Assembly (NCBI GenBank): GCA_037200975.1
Contig: JBBCGI010000001.1
Span: forward strand, 4,237,716 to 4,301,715
Direction of reading: 5' to 3'
Origin: Pseudomonadota bacterium
GTDB taxonomy: Bacteria; Pseudomonadota; Gammaproteobacteria; Steroidobacterales; Steroidobacteraceae
DNA: 64,000 bases
Positions 56,530 to 64,000 of the stretch are shown here, piece after piece. The notes beneath the pieces were generated by a model that was not told the DNA's origin, ran no database searches, and saw only the letters and a program-made list of their open reading frames with translations. Numbering within the stretch: position 1 is the first letter of the stretch; every line of letters begins with the position of its first letter. The position numbers were made by a program, and so were the translations under genes.

Positions 56530-57306
56530 ATGGCGCGTCCGCACACGACGCAGGCCGGCATCGCCGAGCGCCTGCAAAAATATCTCGCGCAGCGGGGCGT
56601 GGGTTCCCGCCGGGCCATCGAAGAATGGATTCGCGCCGGGCGCATTTCCGTCAACGGCAAACTCGCCGAGCTCGGGCAGAAGGTCTCTCACGCGGATGAC
56701 ATCCGCCTCGACGGCCGCGCCGTCAAGACCCGCGCCACCGATGGCACCCACCTCTTCATGTTCAACCGCTCGCCCGGCGATCCGCTGCGCGAAGCCAATG
56801 GCGAACGTGCGGCGCTGATCGATCGCCTGCCGCGCGCCGCCGGCCGGCGCTTCATCGCCGTGAGTCCGATGCCCGGCATCGATGGCGGGCTCGAGCTGGT
56901 CACCTCGGACGGTGCGCTCGCCGCGAAGCTGCAGCGTGCGATCCACAAGTTGCCCTGCGAATTCAGCGTGCGCGTCAAAGGGCAGCTGGGCCCCGATCAG
57001 CTCGAAGGGGTGAAGAGCGGCAAACTCGACCGTCCGGCACGCATGATCATCGACAGCCTCAAACACAGCGAGGCGGACCTCGAGGGTTCGAACCGCTGGT
57101 ACGCCGTCGTGGCGCGCGGCGCCAGTGGCAAGGATATCCGCCAGCTGTTCGAGCGCCAGGGCGCACTGGTGAGCCGCGTGCTGCGGATCTCGGTGGGTAG
57201 TTTGAAGCTCGAGAAGGATCTGGCCCGCGGCCAGCACCGGCAGCTCGACGAAGTCCAGACCGCGGCGCTCACCAGTGGCGCCGCCCGGGCAGAATCGGAA
57301 GAGTAG
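56530..57306 (+). CDS. RluB/RsuA-family protein lacking the catalytic Asp
   Basis: A 258-residue protein of the 16S/23S pseudouridine synthase family, at the position where rluB is usual (after scpB). The N-terminal S4 domain is intact (AERLQKYLAQRGVGSRRAIEEWIRAGRISVNGKLAELGQKV). The catalytic GRLDxxTxGLL motif instead reads SPMPGIDGGLE at residues 112-122, so the Asp nucleophile position is Pro115 (codon CCC, 56872-56874); the flanking T-x-DG (125-128) is kept. The basic segment usually reading GRNREVRRLWE is GASGKDIRQLFE. It looks like an S4-domain RNA-binding pseudoenzyme, or a protein with changed chemistry. The frame is clean, so it is not a decaying gene. Confidence 0.9.
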   Translation: MARPHTTQAGIAERLQKYLAQRGVGSRRAIEEWIRAGRISVNGKLAELGQKVSHADDIRLDGRAVKTRATDGTHLFMFNRSPGDPLREANGERAALIDRLPRAAGRRFIAVSPMPGIDGGLELVTSDGALAAKLQRAIHKLPCEFSVRVKGQLGPDQLEGVKSGKLDRPARMIIDSLKHSEADLEGSNRWYAVVARGASGKDIRQLFERQGALVSRVLRISVGSLKLEKDLARGQHRQLDEVQTAALTSGAARAESEE

Positions 57307-57327
57307 GCAGGCCCGCGCGCGCCGGCC

Positions 57328-58089
57328 TCAGGCCTGCGCGTTGAATCTCTGTCCGGTGATCCCGCGACTCGCGGGTCCCAACAAGGCGAGATACGGAGCG
57401 GTCAACGTTTCCGGCAGCGGCAGCGATTCCGCCGCTTCGGATGGATAGGCCTGGCGCCGCATGCTGGTGCGCACTTTCCCCGGGTCGATGATGTTCACGC
57501 GCACGTTCGTGTGGCTTTCGGTCTCCTGCGCCAGCACCTGCGTCAGTCCTTCGACCGCGAACTTCGACACGGCGTAGGCACCCCAGTAGGCGCGACCGCG
57601 TGTGCCCACGCCGCTCGAAGTGAACAACACGGACGCATCCGGCGCGGCGCGCAACAGCGGCAGCAGGTGCTGTGTCAGCACGAAGGCGGCGGTCACGTTC
57701 ACGTGCATGACGCGCATGAACATCGGCACGTCGTACTGTTCGATGGGTGTGAGTGCCCCCAGCAGCGCGGCGTTGTGCAGCAGCCCGTCGAGCCGTCCGT
57801 AACGCTGGGTCATGGCGGCCGCGACGGCTTCATAGTCCGCCGCGAGTGCGCGTTCGAGATCGAGCGGCACGATGCTGGCTTCGGGCGCGCCGAGTTTTTC
57901 GATTTCGGCGTGCACCGCCTCGAGCTTGCGCACGGTGCGGCCCAGCAGGATGACTTCGGCGCCGGCCGTGGCCAGTGCCAGCGCCACGGCGCGCCCGATG
58001 CCCGAGCCCGCGCCGGTCACCATGATGGCGCGGCCCTTGAATTCCGCGGGCGCCGGCAGGTGCGCGCGCGGGTCGAACGTGGTCGTCAA
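57328..58089 (-). CDS. YciK-like short-chain dehydrogenase
   Basis: A 253-residue SDR oxidoreductase. Cofactor motif VTGAGSGIGRAVA, NAALLG (the NAG strand), and the catalytic set Ser in FTSSGVG and YAVSK (Tyr and Lys). Composition of the SDR core and the linkage to mupP and ubiG match YciK of pseudomonads; the substrate is unknown. Last gene of ubiG-mupP-rmuC-SDR; its ATG overlaps rmuC by 4 bp. Confidence 0.9.
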   Translation of the reverse strand: MTTTFDPRAHLPAPAEFKGRAIMVTGAGSGIGRAVALALATAGAEVILLGRTVRKLEAVHAEIEKLGAPEASIVPLDLERALAADYEAVAAAMTQRYGRLDGLLHNAALLGALTPIEQYDVPMFMRVMHVNVTAAFVLTQHLLPLLRAAPDASVLFTSSGVGTRGRAYWGAYAVSKFAVEGLTQVLAQETESHTNVRVNIIDPGKVRTSMRRQAYPSEAAESLPLPETLTAPYLALLGPASRGITGQRFNAQA

Positions 58090-59390
58090 TTCGTCGTTCC
58101 GTCGGATTCGATGGCGGGAGGTTCGGGGGTGGCGGCCGCCGCGGGCATGCGCACCAATTGTTCGAGCGGCTCGACCGCCGCGAGCGGCGCGTCGGCGGTC
58201 ACGCCGAGCTCAGGGAAGCGGCGTGCCTGCGGCAACACGTTGCGTTCCATCGAGCCCACCGCGGCGTTGAACGCGTCGACCGCCAGACCCAGCGAGCGGC
58301 CGACCTTGGTCAGATGGCTCACGAAAGTAGTCAGGCGGCGATGCAGCTCCTGGCCGAGCTCGCGGATCTCGGCGGCGTTTTCGGCGACGGCGGCCTGGCG
58401 CCAGCCGTACGCGACGACCTTGAGCAGCGCCATCAACGTGGAAGGCGTGGCGATGATGATGCTCTGCTTGAGCGCGTTTTCGAGTAGTTCGGGCCGCTCC
58501 GCCAGCGCCGCCGACAGGAACTGGTCGCCCGGAAGGAACAACACCGCGAATTCCGGGCTGTGTTCGAACTGTTCCCAGTAACTCTTCTGGCCGAGCTCGC
58601 GCACGCGCTGCTCGACCTGCATCGCATGCCGCGCGAGGGCGAGGCCGCGCGCTTCGTCGTTCTGCGCTTCGATCGCTTCCAGATACGCGTCGAGCGGCGT
58701 CTTTGCGTCGACCACGAGATCGCGCGCTTCGGGCATGTGCACGATCATGTCCGGCCGCAATGGACCGCGCTCGCCGGCATCGACGTGCGCCTGCTCGGTG
58801 AAATCGCAATGTTCCGAAAGCCCGGCGAGCTCCACCACGCGACGCAACGTGAGCTCGCCCCAGCGGCCGCGCACTTCCGGACGCCGCAGCGCCGTGACGA
58901 GGTTGCGCGTCTCGCGATTCAACGTGGCCTGGCCGCTCGACAGCGATTCGATCTGTGTGCGCATCACCGTGAAGGTTTCGCGCCGTTCGCGCTCCAGCGC
59001 CTGCGCCTGTTCTTCCTGTTTGGCGAGCGCGGCGCGGATCGGTTCGACCAGCTGCGCGATGGCCTTCTCGCGTTTCTCGAGCTCCGCGCCGGCCGCCGCA
59101 TGGTCGCGGCCGAACACTTCGCGCGCCAGCTTGAGGAAGGTTTCGCTGTTTGAGTCGAGCGCGATACGCGAGGCGTTTTCCACCGCGATGCGCACCTGGG
59201 CTTCGCTCTGTGCCAACAGCTCCACCGTGCGCGCGCGCAGCTCGCTTTCCGAGCTCAGGCGCGCACGTGCCGCTTCGAGCTCGCCGCGCATCGTCGCGGC
59301 ATGGCGCGCGGCGCGCAGCGTGCCGACGAGATAACCGATCACCGCGGCGGCGATGGTTGCCAGCACCGCGATGATCCACACATTGCTCAC
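58086..59390 (-). CDS. rmuC: DNA recombination protein RmuC
   Basis: A 434-residue membrane-anchored protein with a single N-terminal helix (about residues 4-24), a long coiled coil (about 28-170), and the RmuC core (about 180-370) with RGRWGELTLRRVVELAGLSEHCDFTEQ, RPDMIVHMPEARDLVVDAKTPLDAYLEA and ALFLPGDQFLSAAL-like AVLFLPGDQFLSAAL. RmuC limits inversions at short repeats and is nuclease-like. ATG overlaps the mupP stop by 4 bp, and its stop overlaps the SDR start by 4 bp. Confidence 0.95.
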   Translation of the reverse strand: MSNVWIIAVLATIAAAVIGYLVGTLRAARHAATMRGELEAARARLSSESELRARTVELLAQSEAQVRIAVENASRIALDSNSETFLKLAREVFGRDHAAAGAELEKREKAIAQLVEPIRAALAKQEEQAQALERERRETFTVMRTQIESLSSGQATLNRETRNLVTALRRPEVRGRWGELTLRRVVELAGLSEHCDFTEQAHVDAGERGPLRPDMIVHMPEARDLVVDAKTPLDAYLEAIEAQNDEARGLALARHAMQVEQRVRELGQKSYWEQFEHSPEFAVLFLPGDQFLSAALAERPELLENALKQSIIIATPSTLMALLKVVAYGWRQAAVAENAAEIRELGQELHRRLTTFVSHLTKVGRSLGLAVDAFNAAVGSMERNVLPQARRFPELGVTADAPLAAVEPLEQLVRMPAAAATPEPPAIESDGTTN

Positions 59391-60064
59391 GCCGCACCGT
59401 TACGCGGTTTGTCGAGCCAGCTCAGCAGTTCGAGCGGCGTATCGAGCCAGCCGTGCGAAAACCAGGCGTCGGCCTTGTCGTCGTCGCCGAGGTAGCCGTA
59501 ACCGGCGACCACCGCGTACATGCCCGCGGCCTGCGCCGCCTGCATGTCGCGCTCGGCGTCGCCGACATACACACATTCGGCCGGAGCGACGCCCATGGTC
59601 TGGGCGGCGTGCAGCAGTGGCAGGGGATGCGGCTTGCGTTCCGCCAATGTGTCGCCGCTGACGACGGCGCGCGCGCGGCGATCGAGCTTCACTTCCACCA
59701 GCAGCGGATCGGTGAGCCAGCCCGGTTTGTTGGTGACGATGCCCCAGTGCAAACCGCGGCGTTCGAGCTCGGTGAGCAACTCATCGCCGCCTTCGAACAG
59801 CGCGGTGTGTTTGGCGAGCTGCCGGCGGTACTGATTGAGCAGGCGCATGCGCATCGCTTCGTGCGCGTCGGGCGGCAGCGTTCCGAAACCCAGGCGGACG
59901 AGCGCATGCCCGCCATGCGACACCTGGCAGCGGACGGTTTCGTGGGAAAGCGGCGGCAGATTCTCCTCGGCGCGCACGATGTTCAGCGCCTCGGTGAAAT
60001 CCTGCGCGGTGTCGAGCAATGTGCCGTCGAGGTCGAACAACACGCCCTTGATGACACTCTTCAT
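59387..60064 (-). CDS. mupP: HAD phosphatase, probably MurNAc-6-phosphate phosphatase MupP
   Basis: A 225-residue HAD-IA phosphatase of the Gph family. Motif I is LFDLDGTLLDTA (Asp nucleophile), motif II the Thr in GIVTNKPG, motif III the Lys in ERKPHPLPL, motif IV VGDAERD. Such proteins are often called phosphoglycolate phosphatase, but the LFEGGDELLTELERRGLHWGIVTNKP segment and the position between ubiG and a YciK-type SDR match pseudomonad MupP, which dephosphorylates MurNAc-6-P in cell-wall recycling. ATG overlaps ubiG by 4 bp. Confidence 0.8.
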   Translation of the reverse strand: MKSVIKGVLFDLDGTLLDTAQDFTEALNIVRAEENLPPLSHETVRCQVSHGGHALVRLGFGTLPPDAHEAMRMRLLNQYRRQLAKHTALFEGGDELLTELERRGLHWGIVTNKPGWLTDPLLVEVKLDRRARAVVSGDTLAERKPHPLPLLHAAQTMGVAPAECVYVGDAERDMQAAQAAGMYAVVAGYGYLGDDDKADAWFSHGWLDTPLELLSWLDKPRNGAA

Positions 60065-60810
60065 GAGCGGGCCGCGGGCCGGCGCTTCAGGTGCATGAGG
60101 TAATTCACCGAAGGGTCCTGGTTGAGGGAACACTGCTCGCGCACCGGATCGTATTTGAGCCCGGCGATGTCCGACACATCGAGCCCCGCGGCGCGCGCGA
60201 AGCGGGCGATCTCGGAAGGCTTCAGCAGGCGCTCGTATTCGTGGGTGCCGCGCGGCACGAGATGAGCGAGGTATTCGGCGCCGACGATGGCCAGCGCGAA
60301 GGATTTGAAATTGCGGTTGATGGTCGAGAGGAAGATGTCGCCGCCGGGCCGCACCAGCCTGGCCAGCACGTCGATGGTGGCCGCCGGATCGGGAACGTGC
60401 TCCAGCATTTCCATGCAGGTGACGACGTCGAATTTTCCGGCGTGCGAAGTGAGCAGCATTTCGGCCGACTGCACGCGGTAGTCGATAGTGAGACCCGAAT
60501 CGAGCGCATGCAGCCGCGCGGTTTCCACCATGGTCGGCGCGAGGTCGATGGCGGTGACGTCCGCGCCCGCGCGTGCCAGCGATTCCGACAACAATCCGCC
60601 GCCGCAACCCACGTCGAGGGCGCGCGCCTGCGCGAGCTTCGCGCGCTCCTGCACGTAACGCGCGCGCACGGGATTGAGCTTGTGCAGTGGTTTGAACTCG
60701 CCATCGACGTCCCAGAAACGATGTGCGCCCGCTTCGAATTTTGCGATTTCGGCGGCATCGCTATTTTCCGAAAGATGGGCCGAATCCTGCGGGGTTTGGG
60801 GGCTGCTCAT
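60061..60810 (-). CDS. ubiG: Ubiquinone biosynthesis O-methyltransferase UbiG
   Basis: A 249-residue class I SAM methyltransferase doing both O-methylations of ubiquinone synthesis. SAM motif ALDVGCGGGLLSESLARAGADVTAIDLAP, then VTCMEMLEHVPDP, GGDIFLSTINRN, and the C-terminal AEYLAHLVPRGTHEYERLLKPSEIARFARAAGLDVSDI that marks UbiG. First gene of the four-gene minus-strand operon; it is divergent from gyrA. Confidence 0.97.
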   Translation of the reverse strand: MSSPQTPQDSAHLSENSDAAEIAKFEAGAHRFWDVDGEFKPLHKLNPVRARYVQERAKLAQARALDVGCGGGLLSESLARAGADVTAIDLAPTMVETARLHALDSGLTIDYRVQSAEMLLTSHAGKFDVVTCMEMLEHVPDPAATIDVLARLVRPGGDIFLSTINRNFKSFALAIVGAEYLAHLVPRGTHEYERLLKPSEIARFARAAGLDVSDIAGLKYDPVREQCSLNQDPSVNYLMHLKRRPAARS

Positions 60811-60880
60811 GAGGGGGCGAATTATAGACGTGAGAGCACAGAAAACGTATGTGAAAACAGGGCTTTTCGCAGGGGCACCG

Positions 60881-60889
60881 TGATAGAAT
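60881..60889 (+). promoter_or_regulatory. Extended -10 promoter of gyrA
   Basis: TGATAGAAT (TG, one base, TAGAAT at 60884-60889) followed by TCCGCACC, 37 bases before the gyrA ATG. No strong -35, consistent with an extended -10 type. Confidence 0.5.
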
Positions 60890-60926
60890 TCCGCACCTTT
60901 TTTCGGGCCCTGCCACTACCTCCTCC

Positions 60927-63542
60927 ATGAACGAAATCGCGCGCGAAATCCTTCCCGTGAATCTCGAAGACGAGATGCGCCAGTCGTATCTCGACTACGC
61001 CATGAGCGTCATCGTGGGCCGCGCGCTGCCCGATGTTCGCGACGGTTTGAAGCCCGTGCATCGCCGCATCCTGCACGCCATGCGCGAGCTCGGTAACGAC
61101 TGGAACAAGGCTTACAAGAAATCCGCGCGCGTCGTGGGCGACGTCATCGGCAAATACCACCCGCACGGCGACAACGCCGTATACGACGCACTGGTCCGCA
61201 TGGCGCAGGATTTCTCCATGCGTTACCTGCTGGTCGACGGGCAGGGCAACTTCGGCTCGGTGGACGGCGACGCGCCGGCGGCCATGCGTTACACCGAAGT
61301 GCGCATGTCGCGCATCACCAGCGAATTGCTGGCGGACATCGAGAAGGAAACCGTCGATTTCGTGCCGAACTACGACGGGTCGGAATCCGAACCATCGGTC
61401 ATGCCGGCGCGGTTCCCGAACCTGCTGGTGAACGGTTCCTCCGGCATCGCGGTGGGCATGGCCACCAATATCCCGCCGCATAACCTCACCGAAATCGTCA
61501 ATGCCTGCCTCGCGGTGCTCGACGATGGCGAGGTCACGCTGGCCACGCTCATGCAGCATGTGCCGGGGCCGGATTTCCCGACCGCCGGCATCATCAATGG
61601 GGCGACCGAGATCGCCACCGCCTATCGCACCGGCCGCGGCCGGCTGTCGATCCGCGCGCGCACGCATTTCGAGGACATCGACAAAGTCGGCGGACGCCAG
61701 TCCATCATCGTCACGGAATTGCCGTACCAGGTGAACAAGGCGCGGCTGCTCGAGCGCATCGCGGATCTGGTCCGCAGCAAGCTGATCGACGGTATCTCCG
61801 AGCTGCGCGATGAGTCCGACAAGGACGGCATGCGTGTCGCCATCGAGCTGAAACGCGGCGAAGTCGCGGAAGTGGTGCTGAACAACCTGTTTGCCCAGAC
61901 GCCGCTCGAAACGGTGTTCGGCATCAACATGGTGGCGCTGATCGATGGGCAGCCGAAGCTGCTCGGCCTCAAGGAAATGCTCGAGGCATTCCTGCGGCAC
62001 CGGCGTGAGATCGTCACGCGCCGCACGATTTTCGATCTCGCCAAGGCGCGCGATCGGGCCCACATTCTGGAAGGTCTGGCGGTCGCGCTCGCCAACATCG
62101 ACGAGGTCATCGCGCTCATCAAGGCGTCGCCCACGCCGCCCGAAGCGAAGTCCGCGTTGATCGCGCGGGAATGGAATTCTGGCGTGGTGCCGGAATTGCT
62201 GGCACGCGCCGGCGCCATCTCCACGCGGCCGCAGGGTCTCGCGGCGGAGCTCGGCATCACGGGCGCGGGCGGTCGCGCGTACAAACTATCCGACATCCAG
62301 GCGCAGGCGATCCTCGACATGCGCCTGCATCGCCTCACCGGGCTCGAGCAGGACAAGATCGTCGCGGAGTACCAGGAATTGCTCGCCACCATCGTGGATC
62401 TGAGCGACATCCTGGCGCGGCCCGAGCGGCTGGCGCAGGTGGTGCGCGAGGAGCTGATCGCCATCCGCGAACAATACGGCGACGCGCGCCGCACCGAGAT
62501 CAACCGCGATCACCTCGATCTATCTACCGAGGACCTGATCGAGCCGCAGGACGTGGTCGTCACGTTGTCGCACGCGGGTTATGCGAAGTCGCAGCCGGTC
62601 ACGGAATACCAGGTGCAGCGGCGCGGTGGCCGCGGCAAAGCCGCGACCTCGGTGAAAGACGAAGACTTCGTCGAGAAGCTGTTCGTCGCCCACACGCACG
62701 ATACGATCCTGTGCTTCTCCAATCGCGGCAAGGTGTACTGGAAGCGTGTGTTTGAGCTGCCGCAGGCCGGGCGCAATTCGCGCGGCAAGCCGATGGTCAA
62801 TCTGCTGCCGCTCGAAGACGGCGAACGCATCAATGCCGTGCTGCCCATCAAGCAGTTCGACGACGATCATTTCGTGTTCATGGCGACCAGCCAGGGCACC
62901 GTGAAGAAAACGCCGCTGTCGGCGTTCTCGCGGCCGCGCGCCAGCGGCATCATCGCGTTGGGGCTCGATACCGACGATCGCCTGGTCGGCGTGGCGCTCA
63001 CCGATGGCCGGCGCGAAGTCATCCTTTCGTCGAGCGGCGGCAAGTCGATCCGCTTCAATGAAGAAGAGGTGCGGCCGATGGGCCGCGAGGCCACGGGTGT
63101 CCGTGGCATCAAACTAGGCGACGGGCAGCAGCTGATCTCGCTCATCGTGGTGGGCGACGGGCTGGTCTTGACTGCTTCGGCCAATGGCTACGGCAAACTC
63201 ACGCCGCTCGAGGATTTCCCGCAGCATGGCCGCGGCGGTCAGGGCGTCATCGCCTTGCAGACCACGGAACGTAACGGCGAAATGGTCGCGGCGCTGCAAG
63301 TCAATTCCGATCATGAGCTCATGATGATCAGTTCCACCGGCACGCTGGTGCGCACCCCGGTGGCGGAAATTTCGATTGTCGGCCGCAATACGCAAGGCGT
63401 GCGTCTCATCCGGCTGGACGAAGGCGAGAGATTGACCGGTATCGAGCGCATCGAAAGCCTGGGCGATGATGGCGCCGCGCCCGACCCGGCAACACCCATT
63501 CCCGGTGAGACGGACGGTCCTGCCGAAACGCCGACGTCCTGA
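60927..63542 (+). CDS. gyrA: DNA gyrase subunit A
   Basis: An 871-residue type IIA topoisomerase subunit. The winged-helix and tower domains carry the catalytic Tyr122 ([12 protein letters not shown]). The GyrA box QRRGGRGK (around 563-570) precedes the beta-pinwheel C-terminal domain. The quinolone-resistance region reads [12 protein letters not shown]: position 83 is Asn (codon AAC, 61173-61175) where E. coli has Ser, while Asp87 is kept. Length is normal. serC lies 78 bp downstream. Confidence 0.98.
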   Translation: MNEIAREILPVNLEDEMRQSYLDYAMSVIVGRALPDVRDGLKPVHRRILHAMRELGNDWNKAYKKSARVVGDVIGKYHPHGDNAVYDALVRMAQDFSMRYLLVDGQGNFGSVDGDAPAAMRYTEVRMSRITSELLADIEKETVDFVPNYDGSESEPSVMPARFPNLLVNGSSGIAVGMATNIPPHNLTEIVNACLAVLDDGEVTLATLMQHVPGPDFPTAGIINGATEIATAYRTGRGRLSIRARTHFEDIDKVGGRQSIIVTELPYQVNKARLLERIADLVRSKLIDGISELRDESDKDGMRVAIELKRGEVAEVVLNNLFAQTPLETVFGINMVALIDGQPKLLGLKEMLEAFLRHRREIVTRRTIFDLAKARDRAHILEGLAVALANIDEVIALIKASPTPPEAKSALIAREWNSGVVPELLARAGAISTRPQGLAAELGITGAGGRAYKLSDIQAQAILDMRLHRLTGLEQDKIVAEYQELLATIVDLSDILARPERLAQVVREELIAIREQYGDARRTEINRDHLDLSTEDLIEPQDVVVTLSHAGYAKSQPVTEYQVQRRGGRGKAATSVKDEDFVEKLFVAHTHDTILCFSNRGKVYWKRVFELPQAGRNSRGKPMVNLLPLEDGERINAVLPIKQFDDDHFVFMATSQGTVKKTPLSAFSRPRASGIIALGLDTDDRLVGVALTDGRREVILSSSGGKSIRFNEEEVRPMGREATGVRGIKLGDGQQLISLIVVGDGLVLTASANGYGKLTPLEDFPQHGRGGQGVIALQTTERNGEMVAALQVNSDHELMMISSTGTLVRTPVAEISIVGRNTQGVRLIRLDEGERLTGIERIESLGDDGAAPDPATPIPGETDGPAETPTS

Positions 63543-63543
63543 T

Positions 63544-63549
63544 ATATTC
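63544..63549 (+). promoter_or_regulatory. -10 box upstream of serC
   Basis: TATATT immediately after the gyrA stop, followed by CCGCGCCCC. No convincing -35. Transcription near 63556 would place the hairpin and direct repeats in the serC leader. Confidence 0.35.
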
Positions 63550-63551
63550 CG

Positions 63552-63577
63552 CGCCCCGGGCAATAACGTCCGGGGCG
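63552..63577 (+). terminator. Possible weak terminator or leader hairpin after gyrA
   Basis: An 8-bp perfect stem CGCCCCGG/CCGGGGCG with a 10-base loop. It is followed by TTACAAAC, so no real T tract. It could be an inefficient gyrA terminator or a structure in the serC leader. Confidence 0.4.
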
Positions 63578-63605
63578 TTACAAACAGTCGGGCAATAAGG
63601 TCCGG
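63557..63605 (+). repeat. Two 17-bp direct repeats between gyrA and serC
   Basis: CGGGCAATAACGTCCGG (63557-63573) and CGGGCAATAAGGTCCGG (63589-63605), differing at one base and spaced 32 bases start to start, close to three helical turns. They lie in the serC leader. Confidence 0.85.
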
Positions 63606-63620
63606 CCACAGGAAATGACC

Positions 63621-64000
63621 ATGCGCGTATTCAATTTCGCGGCGGGCCCGGCCACGCTGCCCCTCGAAGTTCTCGAAACGGCCCAGGCCGAAATGACCGA
63701 CTGGAAATCCAGCGGCATGTCGGTGATGGAAGTGTCCCATCGCAGCAAGGCGTTCATCGCCGTCGCCCAGGAGGCCGAAGCCGACCTGCGCGAGTTGCTC
63801 GCCATCCCCGCTAACTACAAAGTGCTGTTCCTGCAGGGCGGCGCCACCGGCATGTTCTCGGCCATTCCGATGAACCTCGCCACCGCGGATTCGACCGTGG
63901 ATTACGTCAACACCGGCGCCTGGTCCAAGAAGGCCATCGGTGAGGCCAAGCGTTATTGCAAGGTCGTCAACGTGTCCGCCGACGAAGTTGCGTCCAACTA
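63621..64000 (+). CDS. serC: Phosphoserine aminotransferase, N-terminal part (runs off window)
   Basis: The first 126 residues of a PLP-dependent class V aminotransferase making phosphoserine from 3-phosphohydroxypyruvate in serine synthesis (and acting in pyridoxal phosphate synthesis). It begins MRVFNFAAGPATLPLEVLE and has GMSVMEVSHRSKAF and VLFLQGGATGMFSAIPMNL, both diagnostic. ATG at 63621 is preferred over 63615 because AGGA at 63609-63612 is eight bases upstream. The catalytic Lys lies beyond the right edge. gyrA-serC is a common linkage. Confidence 0.96.
   Translation, partial: MRVFNFAAGPATLPLEVLETAQAEMTDWKSSGMSVMEVSHRSKAFIAVAQEAEADLRELLAIPANYKVLFLQGGATGMFSAIPMNLATADSTVDYVNTGAWSKKAIGEAKRYCKVVNVSADEVASN

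Overview
The window is an ordinary, densely packed, high-GC bacterial chromosome segment. The organism is most likely a gammaproteobacterium from the Xanthomonadales/Nevskiales side of the class (Steroidobacter-like relatives are a reasonable guess, not proven). The clues are a complete nuoA-N operon flanked by tRNA-Leu and initiator tRNA, SMC-ScpAB condensin instead of MukBEF, ZipA, a DksA with a long Lys/Ala/Pro-rich N-terminal tail, YhbY next to FtsH, and the gyrA/ubiG/mupP and nusA-infB-rbfA-truB-rpsO-pnp gene orders. No insertion sequence, phage, CRISPR array or plasmid function was seen.

Layout. 1-3126: tail of an unidentified gene and a CHASE4-PAS-GGDEF-EAL c-di-GMP protein. 3238-9240: yhbY divergent from ftsH-folP-glmM, then tpiA, secG and tRNA-Leu(GAG). 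9256-23918: the 14-subunit complex I operon nuoA-N, then initiator tRNA-Met. 24086-32085: a more variable block, with an SGNH acyltransferase, rlmE, a FAD-dependent oxidoreductase, a SpoU methyltransferase, and a minus-strand padR/pspC/esterase/small-protein operon. 32100-40651: rimP-nusA-infB-rbfA-truB-rpsO-pnp behind a leader with two tandem terminators. 40736-44280: minus-strand genes for a zinc-ribbon protein, PhaR, GluQ, DksA and QueF. 44406-50870: smc-zipA-ligA. 50894-52646: minus-strand yciB-bolA-peptidylprolyl isomerase. 52725-57306: yciO, then trpS-scpA-scpB-rluB-like. 57328-60810: minus-strand ubiG-mupP-rmuC-SDR, every junction a 4-bp overlap. 60927-64000: gyrA and the start of serC.

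How the genes work together. The main themes are respiration (complex I plus ubiquinone synthesis by UbiG), the translation and RNA machinery (RimP, NusA, IF2, RbfA, TruB, S15, PNPase, RlmE, YhbY, TrpS), tRNA queuosine chemistry (QueF, GluQ), chromosome organisation (SMC, ScpA, ScpB, GyrA, LigA) and division or envelope functions (ZipA, YciB, FtsH, GlmM, MupP).

Most unusual points: a 31-bp perfect inverted repeat that forms the 3' end of yciO and abuts the trpS promoter; an RluB-family protein whose catalytic RLD motif reads PMP; a DksA that keeps only one of four zinc-finger cysteines and carries an H1-like tail; an initiator tRNA with a U1-U72 mismatch plus a second, degenerate tRNA-fMet-like segment 8 kb away in the rimP leader; and several compact regulatory arrangements (a palindromic divergent promoter, a terminator that contains a promoter, a terminator inside a neighbouring CDS). 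Nothing here can be claimed as a wholly new system from sequence alone.
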